From Aerococcus sanguinicola (GTDB lineage Bacteria > Bacillota > Bacilli > Lactobacillales > Aerococcaceae), in assembly GCF_001543145.1 (NCBI RefSeq), contig NZ_CP014160.1, forward strand, positions 868,001 through 932,000: a stretch of DNA of 64,000 nt, in the 5' to 3' direction. A program made the translations under genes and the position numbers. Below the pieces are notes generated by a model. The model was not told the origin of the DNA, ran no database searches, and saw nothing but the letters and a program-made list of their open reading frames with translations. Shown here one piece after another: positions 27,826 through 36,211 of this stretch; position 1 is the stretch's first letter, and the number at the start of each line of letters is the position of its first letter.

Positions 27826-27996
27826 CTTGTTAGGTGAGGTTACTGTATTAGAGAGACGCCACTGCCCAGAAACATCCAAAGATGCCAACGGGTCAGCAGA
27901 AATTCTCGAATTAAGGGATTTTCTAATGTGGCTGGAGCTACTCCTATGCTAATAAGTGCTAAAACTATGCGATGAGGTGTTTGCCGACTACTCCTG
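27826..27996 (+). promoter_or_regulatory. M-box (ykoK) magnesium riboswitch
   Basis: The leader keeps the diagnostic M-box segments in order: GTTAGGTGAGGTTACTGTAT, AGAGACGCCACTGCCCA, CCAAAGATGCCAACGGGTCA, TTCTAATGTGGCTGGA, and CTATGCTAATAAGTGCTAAA. In this class Mg2+ binding folds the aptamer so that a downstream terminator forms and the Mg2+ importer is switched off. The terminator at 28005-28034 fits this. Confidence 0.9.
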
Positions 27997-28004
27997 GACG
28001 ATTC

Positions 28005-28034
28005 ACGCTCACGCTCTTGTTGAGCGTTTTTTTA
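28005..28034 (+). terminator. Riboswitch-controlled terminator
   Basis: CGCTC-TTGTT-GAGCG followed by seven T, directly after the M-box. Confidence 0.8.
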
Positions 28035-28089
28035 ATCTGAAGCAATCTCCAAACTTCCTTATAATGACTACTTAGCCCTCTATGCGGTG

Positions 28090-28114
28090 ACCTTTCCCCG
28101 AGGTATGGAAAGGT
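28090..28114 (+). promoter_or_regulatory. Hairpin covering the mgtE ribosome site
   Basis: ACCTTTCC (28090-28097) pairs perfectly with GGAAAGGT (28107-28114), which contains the ribosome site of mgtE (ATG at 28122). It could add translational control downstream of the transcriptional riboswitch. Confidence 0.45.
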
Positions 28115-28121
28115 GATTATT

Positions 28122-29492
28122 ATGGCAATCAAATTAAACCGACTCAACCGGAAAGACTACTACCAAGCCATCTACAAGAGCATCCAAGACAACCGGCGCG
28201 ATGACTTCCGCGACCTCTTCTTGAAGCTCCATGAAAAAGACCAGGTCGCTGTCTTCCATAAGCTCTACCCAGAAAAAAAGAATAAAATTGTCGACCTCCT
28301 CCAAGCCAGTGAATTCGCTGAACTCTTTGAACACTTAGACTACAAGGGACGCCGGCAAGCTATTGAAGACCTGCCCGCTGACTATATGACCGAGGTCTTC
28401 ACCTATGTGGCCGACGACGAGGTCACAGCCTTCATTCATGAACTTCCCCAAGCAGACCGCCAACATGTCCTGGAAAGTATGCGGCCCAGCGACCGGGAAA
28501 CGATTGAAACAATCCTAGAACATGACTTCGAAACAGCTGGGGCCATCATGACAACCGAGGTGCTCACGGTCTACGCCCAGGATAGTGCCGACCAAGTGAT
28601 TACGGGCATTCGCCAAGCGGCTTCCGCCGTTGAAACCATCTATTATGTTTATGTAGTGGATGAAGCCCGCCATTTACTCGGCGTCCTCTCCCTACGTGAA
28701 CTCTTGCGCGCCCCTGGGGACTGCCCAGTCCAAGATATTATGAATAGCCAATTAGTCCAAGCTGATATTGGTATGGACCAAGAAGAAGTTGCCCGTATCA
28801 TCAAGGAATACGACCTACTCGCCCTCCCTGTCGTGGATGGCCAAGGTAAGTTGGTCGGGATCGTGACCGTCGACGATGTGATGGATGTTATGGATATCGA
28901 AACCACCGAGGACTTCCACCGTTTTGCTGGGATCAGTGGGTCGCCAGATAATGAAAGTGATCGCGAAAGCATCTTCGAAACGGTGAAGAACCGCCTACCC
29001 TGGATCATTATCCTGATCTTCCTCGGACTGGTTTCAGCCAACCTGATTAATATGTTCGAAGCCACCCTATCCCGGGTAGTTATCCTGGCTGTCTTCATGC
29101 CCATCATTATGGACTCGGCCGGTAATGTGGGCACCCAGTCTCTAGCTGTCTCTGTCCGCCGGCTAACCCTGGGCGATAACACCGAAAGTTTCTGGGTCTT
29201 AGTTTGGAAAGAATTAATATCTGGGATCATTATCGGCCTAGCAGCTGGCATCACCATCTGTGGTGTGGCCTACTTCCTCTTTGGAAACCCGGTCCTCTCC
29301 TTCATCATCGGGATTTCCCTAGCCGCTACCCTGTCCGTATCAACAGTCATCGGCTACCTAGTCCCAACCCTCTTCAGCAAGATCCACATCGACCCCGCCG
29401 TCGCCTCCGGTCCCTTCATCACCACCATCACCGACGCCACCGGCCTCTTAATCTACTTCAGCCTCGCCACCTACCTCATGCATTTGTTGTAA
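28122..29492 (+). CDS. mgtE: Magnesium transporter MgtE
   Basis: About 456 residues from the ATG at 28122; a GTG at 28113 overlaps the ribosome site and is less likely. Domain order is standard: N-terminal helical MgtE_N domain (residues ~20-125), two CBS domains (~130-255, with LLGVLSLRELL and LVGIVTVDDVMDV), a connecting helix and five membrane helices ending the protein, with the conserved PIIMDSAGNVGTQS pore motif. It is a Mg2+-gated Mg2+ channel in the cytoplasmic membrane. Expression is set by the upstream M-box. Family A repeats begin 5 bases after the stop codon. Confidence 0.95.
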   Translation: MAIKLNRLNRKDYYQAIYKSIQDNRRDDFRDLFLKLHEKDQVAVFHKLYPEKKNKIVDLLQASEFAELFEHLDYKGRRQAIEDLPADYMTEVFTYVADDEVTAFIHELPQADRQHVLESMRPSDRETIETILEHDFETAGAIMTTEVLTVYAQDSADQVITGIRQAASAVETIYYVYVVDEARHLLGVLSLRELLRAPGDCPVQDIMNSQLVQADIGMDQEEVARIIKEYDLLALPVVDGQGKLVGIVTVDDVMDVMDIETTEDFHRFAGISGSPDNESDRESIFETVKNRLPWIIILIFLGLVSANLINMFEATLSRVVILAVFMPIIMDSAGNVGTQSLAVSVRRLTLGDNTESFWVLVWKELISGIIIGLAAGITICGVAYFLFGNPVLSFIIGISLAATLSVSTVIGYLVPTLFSKIHIDPAVASGPFITTITDATGLLIYFSLATYLMHLL

Positions 29493-29496
29493 AAAA

Positions 29497-29885
29497 GGGT
29501 GTGAGCAAGAGCGCTTAGCTTTGGATGCTTGGAGTAAGTCGGGATAAGGGCAAGCTAGGCTTGCACATTTCCGACTTGCGAAAGCACTCCAAAGCTGCTC
29601 TTGCGAACCCAACTAGGAGGGTGTGAGGCTTGGCGCTTAGACTTGAATGATTGGAGACTCATCGAAAAAGACTGACGTCAGTCAGGCGTTTCGATGAGTT
29701 GAAATCACTTCAAGTCTGCTCTTGCGAACCCGACTAGACAGGGTGTGAGAGCTGGCGTTTAGCTTTCCTTCACTGGAGCAAGTCGCCAGAGCAGTCTGAA
29801 AGACTGCGGCGAAGACTTGTGAAGTGACAGGAAAGCTGCCAGCTCGAGCCCAACTACAGGGTGTGAGACTTGGCGCTTAGGCTGT
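29497..29885 (+). repeat. Family A hairpin modules (three plus a truncated fourth)
   Basis: Modules start at 29497, 29619, 29741 and 29859 with GGGTGTGAG, spaced 118-122 bp. Each of the first three ends CGAACCCGACTA or a close variant (CGAACCCAACTA, CGAGCCCAACTA). The terminal arms differ between modules but still pair (CAAGAG/CTCTTG in the first, AGCTGGC/GCCAGCT in the third), as do the apical loops (CAAGCTAGGCTTG, GACTGACGTCAGTC, CAGTCTGAAAGACTG). Confidence 0.8.
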
Positions 29886-30120
29886 GAACACAGGTCAATA
29901 GCTTTTGATAAATGGTCAACACCCAAGCAAAGACTCTGTGTGTGGCTTGATAGCTTCCGACACACAAATAAAGAGTCTAAGTGGGGATTGATAACAACTA
30001 ACACCCAAACAAAAACTTTGAGTGTGGGTTAAAAAGATCTAACACTCAATCAGAGTCTCTGAGTGTGGATTAAAAAGGTACAATATCCAATTAACCCCTC
30101 TAAGTGTGGCTTATAAACCG
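29886..30120. repeat. Family C palindrome array, set 2
   Basis: Tandem, degenerate units of ~60 bp such as ACACTCAATCAGAGTCTCTG followed by AGTGTGG. They resemble 26080-26285 in layout but use ACACTCA/TGAGTGT arms. No gene is seen from 29493 to 30260. Confidence 0.5.
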
Positions 30121-30146
30121 AGCCCGTTAGGCAATAAATACACAAG

Positions 30147-30200
30147 TAAAAAAGCACTTCCACTTCCCCTTCAAGAGGGGAAATTTGGAAGTGCTTTTTT
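30147..30200. terminator. Terminator at the ilvE end
   Basis: AAAAAAGCACTTCC ... GGAAGTGCTTTTTT, a long near-perfect hairpin with an internal CCCC/GGGG stem; works in both directions. Confidence 0.85.
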
Positions 30201-30260
30201 GCTAGCGTATCGTCTTTGTAGCATATTGATCAATAGAGAATGGCGACCGCTAGGAGAGGA

Positions 30261-31289
30261 TTAATCGGCCTCGACTGGGACAATCCAACCCTCAGGTGCT
30301 TCAATGTCACCGAATTGAATGCCCAGTAATTCATGGTAAAGTTTTTCTGTGATTTCACCGACTTCTTGGCCTGTTCCGAAGTTGTGGCGGTGGCCTTTAT
30401 GGGTGATGGAGCCGATTGGGGTAATGATAGCTGCTGTCCCCATGGCACCGGCTTCTTCAAAGCGGTCCAAGTCATCGATGTAGCAATCCCCTTGCTCCAC
30501 TTCTAAGCCCAAACGTTCTTCAGCTAAATGAAGGAGGGAGAACTTGGTAATTGAAGGCAAGATAGATGGGGATTTTGGCGTCACGAACTTATGCGTTCCA
30601 CGCTCGATTCCGTAGAAGTTAGAAGAGCCAATTTCTTCAATCTTAGTGTGGGTCTTCGGATCCAGGTAAATCACATCGGCATAGTCTTCATCATGGGCAC
30701 TGGCCCCTGGTTGCAAGCTGGAAGCATAGTTCCCACCAACCTTCACGCCACCGGTACCCATGGGGGCTGCCCGGTCGTATTCTGAAGTGACGAAGTGTTG
30801 AGGGGCAAGGCCACCCTTGAAGTAAGGTCCGACTGGCATCACGAAGACCGTGAAGATGTATTCCGTTGCTGGGTGGACCCCAATATTGTCGCCAACCCCG
30901 ATTAAGAGGGGACGGATATAGAGGGTCGCTCCACTTTCATAAGGAGGGACATAGTCAATATTGGCCTTAACCGCTTCTTTCACCGCATGAACAAAGTCTT
31001 CAACGGGAACTTTAGGCATCATCATCCGTTCAGCCGACACTTGGAAACGCTTGGCATTTTGGTCGGGACGGAAGAGTTGGACCTTGCCTTCCTTAGTCCG
31101 GTAAGCCTTCATTCCTTCAAAGGCTTGTTGGCCATAGTGTAAGGCTGGGGAGCCTTCAGAAATGTGGAGCTGGTTGTCTGTCTCCAGGCCTTGCTTGTAC
31201 CATTCCCCATCCTTGTAGTATGCCCGCCAACGATAAGGCAAGTTCATATAACTGAAACCTAGGTTTTTCCAATCGATATCTACTGTCAT
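30261..31289 (-). CDS. ilvE: Branched-chain amino acid aminotransferase
   Basis: 342-residue fold-type IV PLP enzyme. WKNLGFSYMNLPYRWRAYYK starts the protein; LHYGQQAFEGMKAYR, the PLP lysine in GGVKVGGNYASSL and the late FEEAGAMGTAAIITPIGSI are BCAT signatures. It transfers amino groups between Leu/Ile/Val and 2-oxoglutarate. The start has AAGGAGGACCACT. It stands 24 bases after an ArsD-like gene on the same strand and probably shares its transcript. No other ilv/leu gene is near, so a role in breakdown or flavour metabolism is as possible as synthesis. Confidence 0.95.
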   Translation of the reverse strand: MTVDIDWKNLGFSYMNLPYRWRAYYKDGEWYKQGLETDNQLHISEGSPALHYGQQAFEGMKAYRTKEGKVQLFRPDQNAKRFQVSAERMMMPKVPVEDFVHAVKEAVKANIDYVPPYESGATLYIRPLLIGVGDNIGVHPATEYIFTVFVMPVGPYFKGGLAPQHFVTSEYDRAAPMGTGGVKVGGNYASSLQPGASAHDEDYADVIYLDPKTHTKIEEIGSSNFYGIERGTHKFVTPKSPSILPSITKFSLLHLAEERLGLEVEQGDCYIDDLDRFEEAGAMGTAAIITPIGSITHKGHRHNFGTGQEVGEITEKLYHELLGIQFGDIEAPEGWIVPVEAD

Positions 31290-31313
31290 TAGTGGTCCTC
31301 CTTCATAATCTTA

Positions 31314-31691
31314 CTAACACATATATTCTACAGCTTGGGTGTGAGTGAGTCCAACCATATCAGCTAGGGCCTGGTTGCTCGGAAATTCCGCGACACTTAC
31401 AACCTGGTCGTCAATCAAAATAATGGGGAGGATTTCCTCTCCATATGCCTTAAGCTTACGCATGACAACCTCTGTATGGGTGAACATAAAACCATCGCTT
31501 GCTGGATCGTGGATGGTGACGAAATAGCCTTCTTCATTCTTGAGCGCATTAAAGAAAGCCTCCACCCGGTTCAATTCTTTGACATTGGCTTCTGTATTAA
31601 TGATTGAATTGTCTGTCAATGAACATTCTTCAGAACCCCCGCAGCAGCCCAATGATTCCCCCAATGGTTGGAATAATTGCACTTTTTTCAT
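31314..31691 (-). CDS. ArsD-like protein
   Basis: 125 residues from the ATG at 31691 with AGAGGTG upstream. The layout follows ArsD: KKVQLFQPLGES, then a cysteine cluster LGCCGGSEEC, and a late thioredoxin-like half with ILPIILIDDQVVSVAEFPSN. ArsD proteins bind As(III)/Sb(III) and hand it to ArsA or act as weak repressors. No arsA, arsB or arsR is nearby, so the partner and even the metalloid role are unproven. The CC and C residues could alternatively bind another thiophilic metal. Confidence 0.6.
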   Translation of the reverse strand: MKKVQLFQPLGESLGCCGGSEECSLTDNSIINTEANVKELNRVEAFFNALKNEEGYFVTIHDPASDGFMFTHTEVVMRKLKAYGEEILPIILIDDQVVSVAEFPSNQALADMVGLTHTQAVEYMC

Positions 31692-31860
31692 TTTCACACC
31701 TCTTTTTTTGTGTTTTCTAATTATTATACACCAAAGATGAGAGCTATGACAAGGGCTGTCTCATTATTTTATCATCAAAATAGGAAAAGTCTGCCTCTAA
31801 AGTTCGGAAAAACTTTGTTATAATAGGCCTAAAACTGATGCCTGCAGAAAGGAAGATTCC

Positions 31861-33339
31861 ATGGACTATTTCAAAAGCTATAGCGATGATGCAACGGCCC
31901 TAGCTGGTCAAATCCGCCAGGGACAAACTAGCAGCCAGGACCTGGTCCGCCAAGCGATCGACAGGGCCAAGGCCATTAACCCCAAGCTCAATGCGGTCAC
32001 CCGGCTCTTTGAGGACTATGCCCAAGACTTGGCCCAAGAAGACCACAGCCAGACCCTCTTCGCCGGGATCCCTACCCTCATGAAGGACCTGGGCCACAAT
32101 ATTAAGGGAGTGCCAGCGACTTCTGGGGCTCGCCTGCTCAAGGATCAGATTGCTCCCGTAACCAGCAACTTCTCGCGGTCTGCCATGGCAACCGGGCTCA
32201 TTCCTATTGGCCAGTCCAATGTCCCCGAATTCGGCCTGAAATTCATCAGCGATTCCGACTACTACGGGCCCGTCCACAATCCGGTCGATCCTGACTATAA
32301 TGCCGGAGGGTCAAGTGGTGGCGCAGCAGCTGCTGTTCAAGCAGGGATCGTGCCTGTAGCGACAGCTTCTGATGGCGGAGGCTCCATTCGAATTCCAGCT
32401 TCCTTCTCTGGGCTGGTGGGTCTCAAGCCAAGCCGGGTACGGACAGCGACTGGCCCGCGCAAGTGGCGGAGCTGGGGCGGGGCACCGGTAGGCTTCATGA
32501 TGACCAAGTCCATCCGCGACACTGCCCAATTGCTCTTGGCCCTCCAGAGCAATCTCAAACCCATACCCTTCCAAACCCTGCCCATCCCTAAGGCCCACAT
32601 CGACCATGCCATCCGAGCCGTCAAAAACCTGCGCATCGCTTACTCGACCAAGTCTCCAGCTGGTACCGAAGTTTCTGACGAAGCCATCCAAGCCGTAGAA
32701 AATACCGTCCGCTTCCTCCGCGACCAGGGCTTCCAGGTCGAAGCTGCCGACCCTAAGATTAATGGTCAAGAACTTGTTCGCGGCTATTATGAAATGAACG
32801 GGGCAGAAATGGCAGCCAGCTTCCTAGGCATCGAACAACAACTCCAACGTAAAATCCAACGCGAGGATGTCGAAATCCAAACCTGGACCATGGCCCAGTA
32901 CGGCAAGACCATCCCCGCCTACCGTTACAGCCAAATTTTTGACACCTGGGACCAGGCAGCTGAAATCATGGACGACTTCCACCAGACCTATGACATCCTG
33001 ATCCAACCAAGTACCGCCCAAGCTGCCCCCCGCGTCGACGATAAACTCTATAGTCAAAGTGATTACGAGGCCATGTTGCGTTCAGAAGAGCTCCCCGCTC
33101 CCGACTTGGCTGAACTCGTTTACCAAGTCTTCAAGAAGGGCTTACTTGCCTCGCCATTCGCTATGATTTATAATCTAACCGGCCAACCCGCCATCAGCCT
33201 GCCCCTCCATACCTGCCAAAACGGCCTACCTTTAGGGGTCCAACTGATCGCTAACAAGGGCGAAGAAGCCCTCTTGATCGGCCTATCTGCCTATTTAGAA
33301 AGAGAAGACCGCTTCCACTACTACCCAGATCTCATTTAG
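31861..33339 (+). CDS. Amidase signature family hydrolase
   Basis: 492 residues. The Ser-cisSer-Lys triad is visible: K75 in PTLMKDLGH, S151 in GGSSGGAAAAV and nucleophile S175 in ASDGGGSIRIPASFSG, with the 24-residue spacing typical of the family. This places it with secreted or cytosolic amidases such as 6-aminohexanoate-cyclic-dimer hydrolase-like proteins; it is not GatA, since gatC and gatB are absent. No signal peptide. ATG preceded by GAAAGGAAG. A small acidic gene follows after 9 bases. Confidence 0.88.
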   Translation: MDYFKSYSDDATALAGQIRQGQTSSQDLVRQAIDRAKAINPKLNAVTRLFEDYAQDLAQEDHSQTLFAGIPTLMKDLGHNIKGVPATSGARLLKDQIAPVTSNFSRSAMATGLIPIGQSNVPEFGLKFISDSDYYGPVHNPVDPDYNAGGSSGGAAAAVQAGIVPVATASDGGGSIRIPASFSGLVGLKPSRVRTATGPRKWRSWGGAPVGFMMTKSIRDTAQLLLALQSNLKPIPFQTLPIPKAHIDHAIRAVKNLRIAYSTKSPAGTEVSDEAIQAVENTVRFLRDQGFQVEAADPKINGQELVRGYYEMNGAEMAASFLGIEQQLQRKIQREDVEIQTWTMAQYGKTIPAYRYSQIFDTWDQAAEIMDDFHQTYDILIQPSTAQAAPRVDDKLYSQSDYEAMLRSEELPAPDLAELVYQVFKKGLLASPFAMIYNLTGQPAISLPLHTCQNGLPLGVQLIANKGEEALLIGLSAYLEREDRFHYYPDLI

Positions 33340-33348
33340 GAGGTACTT

Positions 33349-33573
33349 ATGCACGACCAACAATTCGAAATCTATAAAAAATGGCGCCAGCAAATGCTGG
33401 TCCTCGACGAAGCCTGGGACGATGACAGCTTCGGCCAAGCCGACACCTGGTCCGCCAGCAACCCCCTCGCCCGAGAAGACTTCAACGAAACCCTAGCCAT
33501 CCACAGCCTCGACCACGTCTCCCAAGAAGAAATGCAAGCCTTAGAAGACGACTACGACGCTGGAATGATCTAA
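33349..33573 (+). CDS. Small acidic hypothetical protein (74 aa)
   Basis: ATG with TTAGGAGG upstream, 9 bases after the amidase, so co-expressed. Strongly acidic (DEAWDDDSFGQADTWSAS ... LEDDYDAGMI), no membrane segment and no cysteine. Not recognised. The first family A repeat starts directly after its stop codon. Confidence 0.65.
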   Translation: MHDQQFEIYKKWRQQMLVLDEAWDDDSFGQADTWSASNPLAREDFNETLAIHSLDHVSQEEMQALEDDYDAGMI

Positions 33574-33574
33574 A

Positions 33575-33810
33575 GGGTGTGAGGGCTGGCGTTTAGCTTT
33601 CCTTCACTGGAGCAAGTCACCAGAGCAGTCTGAAAGACTGCGGCGAAGACTTGTGAAGTGACAGGAAGGCTGCCAGACCGAACCCGACTACAAAGGGTGT
33701 GAGAGGATGCGGGAGAAAGGGACCTCTGGAGTAAAAGACCAGAGAAGGCTGAAAGCCTTCGAAGGACTTTTATGAAGAGGAGCCCTTTCTGCATCCTCGA
33801 ACCCGACTAG
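33575..33810 (+). repeat. Family A hairpin modules (two)
   Basis: Modules begin at 33575 and 33695, the first overlapping the bases just after the TAA. The first is of the CTGGCG/GCCAG type; the second is of the GGATGC/GCATCC type, with apical AAGGCTGAAAGCCTT. Confidence 0.8.
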
Positions 33811-33892
33811 AAAATGGCTATTTGCATTCAGGGTCTCTGAGCACAAATAGATAGCTTCAAGCACCATCTAATACAGATACAGCTCATTAAGC

Positions 33893-33934
33893 AAGAAGCT
33901 GGCAAGGTACAATCATCCTTGCCAGCTTCTTTTC
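33893..33934 (+). terminator. Terminator after the amidase operon
   Basis: AAGAAGCTGGCAAGG ... CCTTGCCAGCTTCTT followed by TT; it lies beyond the repeat modules. Confidence 0.8.
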
Positions 33935-33952
33935 ATTGTTAAAGCCCCAAAA

Positions 33953-34010
33953 CAAAAAGGCCAGGCCATTTCTCACACTTAGAATCTGAGAAAGTCTTGC
34001 CTTTTTAAAG
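33953..34010 (-). terminator. Terminator of the DUF2185 gene
   Basis: On the minus strand AAAAAGGC ... GCCTTTTTG with an inner TTTCTCA/TGAGAAA stem; it overlaps the last codons. Confidence 0.6.
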
Positions 34011-34856
34011 GTGTTTCTGTTTTTTTAATTGGGCCTTGTAATGGTGGTTGACCAGGGCATTATATTCCTTATTGGCGCTCTCCAATTCCTTAGCTGCCAT
34101 CCAATCGTAAACCAAGCGCCCATAACGAAGGACCTGCCGCTCGGACATCCGATCTTCCTGGGTCTTTGCTTCCTGGTAGGCGAGCAGGTAGTCTTTGATC
34201 TGAGCCATGGCCAGGTCAAAGCGGCGGTAGATCACTGTAGCAATAACATGATGGACCTTATCGCTCGGCAGGGGACTAGCCGCCTGTCTCTCCATGAAAT
34301 AACCTAAAAGAATGCCCACTAAGATATAAATCTCTAGGCTCTTGGGCGTGTCTGTCCGCGTTCCCATGAGCACATTAATCAGGTGGTCAACTTCCTTTTG
34401 CAGGCCCGAAAGCTGGCTGATCTCTTCTTCTGAGAGGGCAAATTCCTCGCGAATCCGTCGCTCATGAGCGTGGACAAAGTCAGGAAAGTGTTGGCGGAAG
34501 CTCGGATCCTTGAAGGGCAAGTCCGCTTGGCTAGTGACCATTTCGACCTTTTCCAATGAATCATTGTAGACAAAGTGCTTGCCGTAGTAGGCTGAAAATT
34601 GAAAATCCGCCCCTTGTGGATAATGGTAGATACCAGAAATAGCTGGTTCGATCTGGGCCACCCGGTTGATGTCCACATAAACCATACTCTTCTCATCCAT
34701 CAGGCTCACTTGGTTATCCCGTTCAGACAAAAAGCGCCAGCCACTGTCTCCGTCAAAACGCCCTGCCTCACGCCAAGCCCATAACAAAGCTCCCTGCTTC
34801 TTCAAGAGGGTACGCGATGCGGCACACTGGCCACCATTTGGAATCCATTGCTTCAT
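34005..34856 (-). CDS. DUF2185 (Imm33-like) domain protein
   Basis: 283 residues from the ATG at 34856 (AGGAG seven bases upstream). Residues ~15-115 form a DUF2185/Imm33-like domain with the characteristic LLWAWREAGRFDGDSGWRF and LSERDNQ. The second half (about 130-283) is helical and charged and not recognised. Imm33-type domains occur as immunity proteins of polymorphic toxin systems, but also alone; no toxin gene is seen here. Single gene, opposite to its neighbours. Confidence 0.6.
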   Translation of the reverse strand: MKQWIPNGGQCAASRTLLKKQGALLWAWREAGRFDGDSGWRFLSERDNQVSLMDEKSMVYVDINRVAQIEPAISGIYHYPQGADFQFSAYYGKHFVYNDSLEKVEMVTSQADLPFKDPSFRQHFPDFVHAHERRIREEFALSEEEISQLSGLQKEVDHLINVLMGTRTDTPKSLEIYILVGILLGYFMERQAASPLPSDKVHHVIATVIYRRFDLAMAQIKDYLLAYQEAKTQEDRMSERQVLRYGRLVYDWMAAKELESANKEYNALVNHHYKAQLKKQKHL

Positions 34857-35006
34857 CTTCAATCTCCTATCACTGAAAGGCTTTTAATCATTTTAACATA
34901 AAATTTTACCGGGCAACAGACGAGGCAAAAGGGATTCATTTTCCTTTTTGGGATTATTAGCGTATAATTAATTTGTTAGAGAAATATTAATAAGGAGGAA
35001 TGTATT

Positions 35007-36209
35007 ATGAGTCTCGTTGATGAGCTGTATAAGCGCTTAGATGAGAAAGAAGATCAAATGATCGAAATTCGTCGTCACTTCCATGAGAATCCAGAAGTAT
35101 CATTTGAGGAAAAGGAAACGGCCCAATATATTGCCGATTTCTATAAGGACCTTGACTGTGATGTACGGACCAATGTCGGTAATGGTTATGGTCTGGTGGT
35201 TACCATCGATACAGGCAAAGAAGGTAAAACACTTGCCCTCCGCGCTGACTTCGATGCGCTTCCTTTAACAGAAGATACCGGCCTCGACTTCTCATCCAAA
35301 AAAGAAGGTGCCATGCACGCTTGTGGTCATGATGCCCATACTGCCTACCTAATGGTTCTTGCCCAAACCTTAATTGAAATGAAGGACCAACTCAGCGGTA
35401 AATTCGTTATCATCCACCAAAATGCGGAAGAAGTTGCACCAGGTGGCGCTAAATCAATGATTGAAGATGGTGCCTTAGACGGGGTTGACAATATCATTGC
35501 CCTCCACGTAATGACCAATATGCCAACTGGGGGCGTCTTCTACCATGAAGGCAATGCCCACACTGGACGTTCCAACTTCAAGGTGAAGATCCACGGTAAG
35601 GGTGGCCATGCCTCATCCCCTCACCAAGCCAACGACGCCATTGTCGCTGCTTCTTACTTCGTCACTGAAATCCAAAGTGTAGTTAGCCGCCGCTTGAACC
35701 CATTCGATGTCGGGTCGATCACCATCGGTAACTTCGACGCAGCAGGTGCCAACAACGCTATCCAAGGCGAAGTGACACTAGGTGGGGACGTGCGTGCTAT
35801 GTCACAAGAAGTCCGTGACATCATCGAACATGAAGTCAAAGCCAAACTTGAAGGCCTCAAGAACTCCTTCGGCATCACTTATGACCTTCACTACGAAAAC
35901 GACTACCCAGTCGCTTACAACGATCCAAAAGTCACAGAATTCGCTATCAAAGCCATCAAGGACCACCCATTCGACCAACTCACAGAAGGGGTGGACACCG
36001 AACAACCTCAACCCCCATCGGATGACATCGCCTACTTCCTTCAAGAAGTTCCAGGCCTCTACCTCTGGGTCGGCGCCGCACCAAAAGACGGCGAAGCCTA
36101 CCCACACCACCATCCAAAATTCGTCATGGACGAAGACGCCATGCTCATCGCAGCCAAAAGCGTCGCAGCCTTCATCGGCGAATACGTAGAAAATGGTGGA
36201 GTAGAATAA
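35007..36209 (+). CDS. M20 family amidohydrolase/deacylase
   Basis: 400 residues. The catalytic-domain signatures of the HipO/IAA-amino-acid hydrolase group are present: IRRHFHENPEVSFEEKETA, the metal motif MHACGHDAHTAYL (C106, H108), QNAEEVAPGGAKSMIEDG, and the lid-domain GKGGHASSPHQANDA. These enzymes remove acyl groups from N-acyl amino acids or act as diaminopimelate deacetylases; substrate unknown. Start has TAAGGAGGAATGT and a TATAAT -10 at 34963. Followed after 2 bases by family A repeats. Confidence 0.9.
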   Translation: MSLVDELYKRLDEKEDQMIEIRRHFHENPEVSFEEKETAQYIADFYKDLDCDVRTNVGNGYGLVVTIDTGKEGKTLALRADFDALPLTEDTGLDFSSKKEGAMHACGHDAHTAYLMVLAQTLIEMKDQLSGKFVIIHQNAEEVAPGGAKSMIEDGALDGVDNIIALHVMTNMPTGGVFYHEGNAHTGRSNFKVKIHGKGGHASSPHQANDAIVAASYFVTEIQSVVSRRLNPFDVGSITIGNFDAAGANNAIQGEVTLGGDVRAMSQEVRDIIEHEVKAKLEGLKNSFGITYDLHYENDYPVAYNDPKVTEFAIKAIKDHPFDQLTEGVDTEQPQPPSDDIAYFLQEVPGLYLWVGAAPKDGEAYPHHHPKFVMDEDAMLIAAKSVAAFIGEYVENGGVE

Positions 36210-36211
36210 CA

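Noticed and set aside
26080..30120. CRISPR array in the palindrome-rich gaps
   Set aside because: Units are imperfect palindromes without constant repeats or unique spacers, and no cas gene is present.
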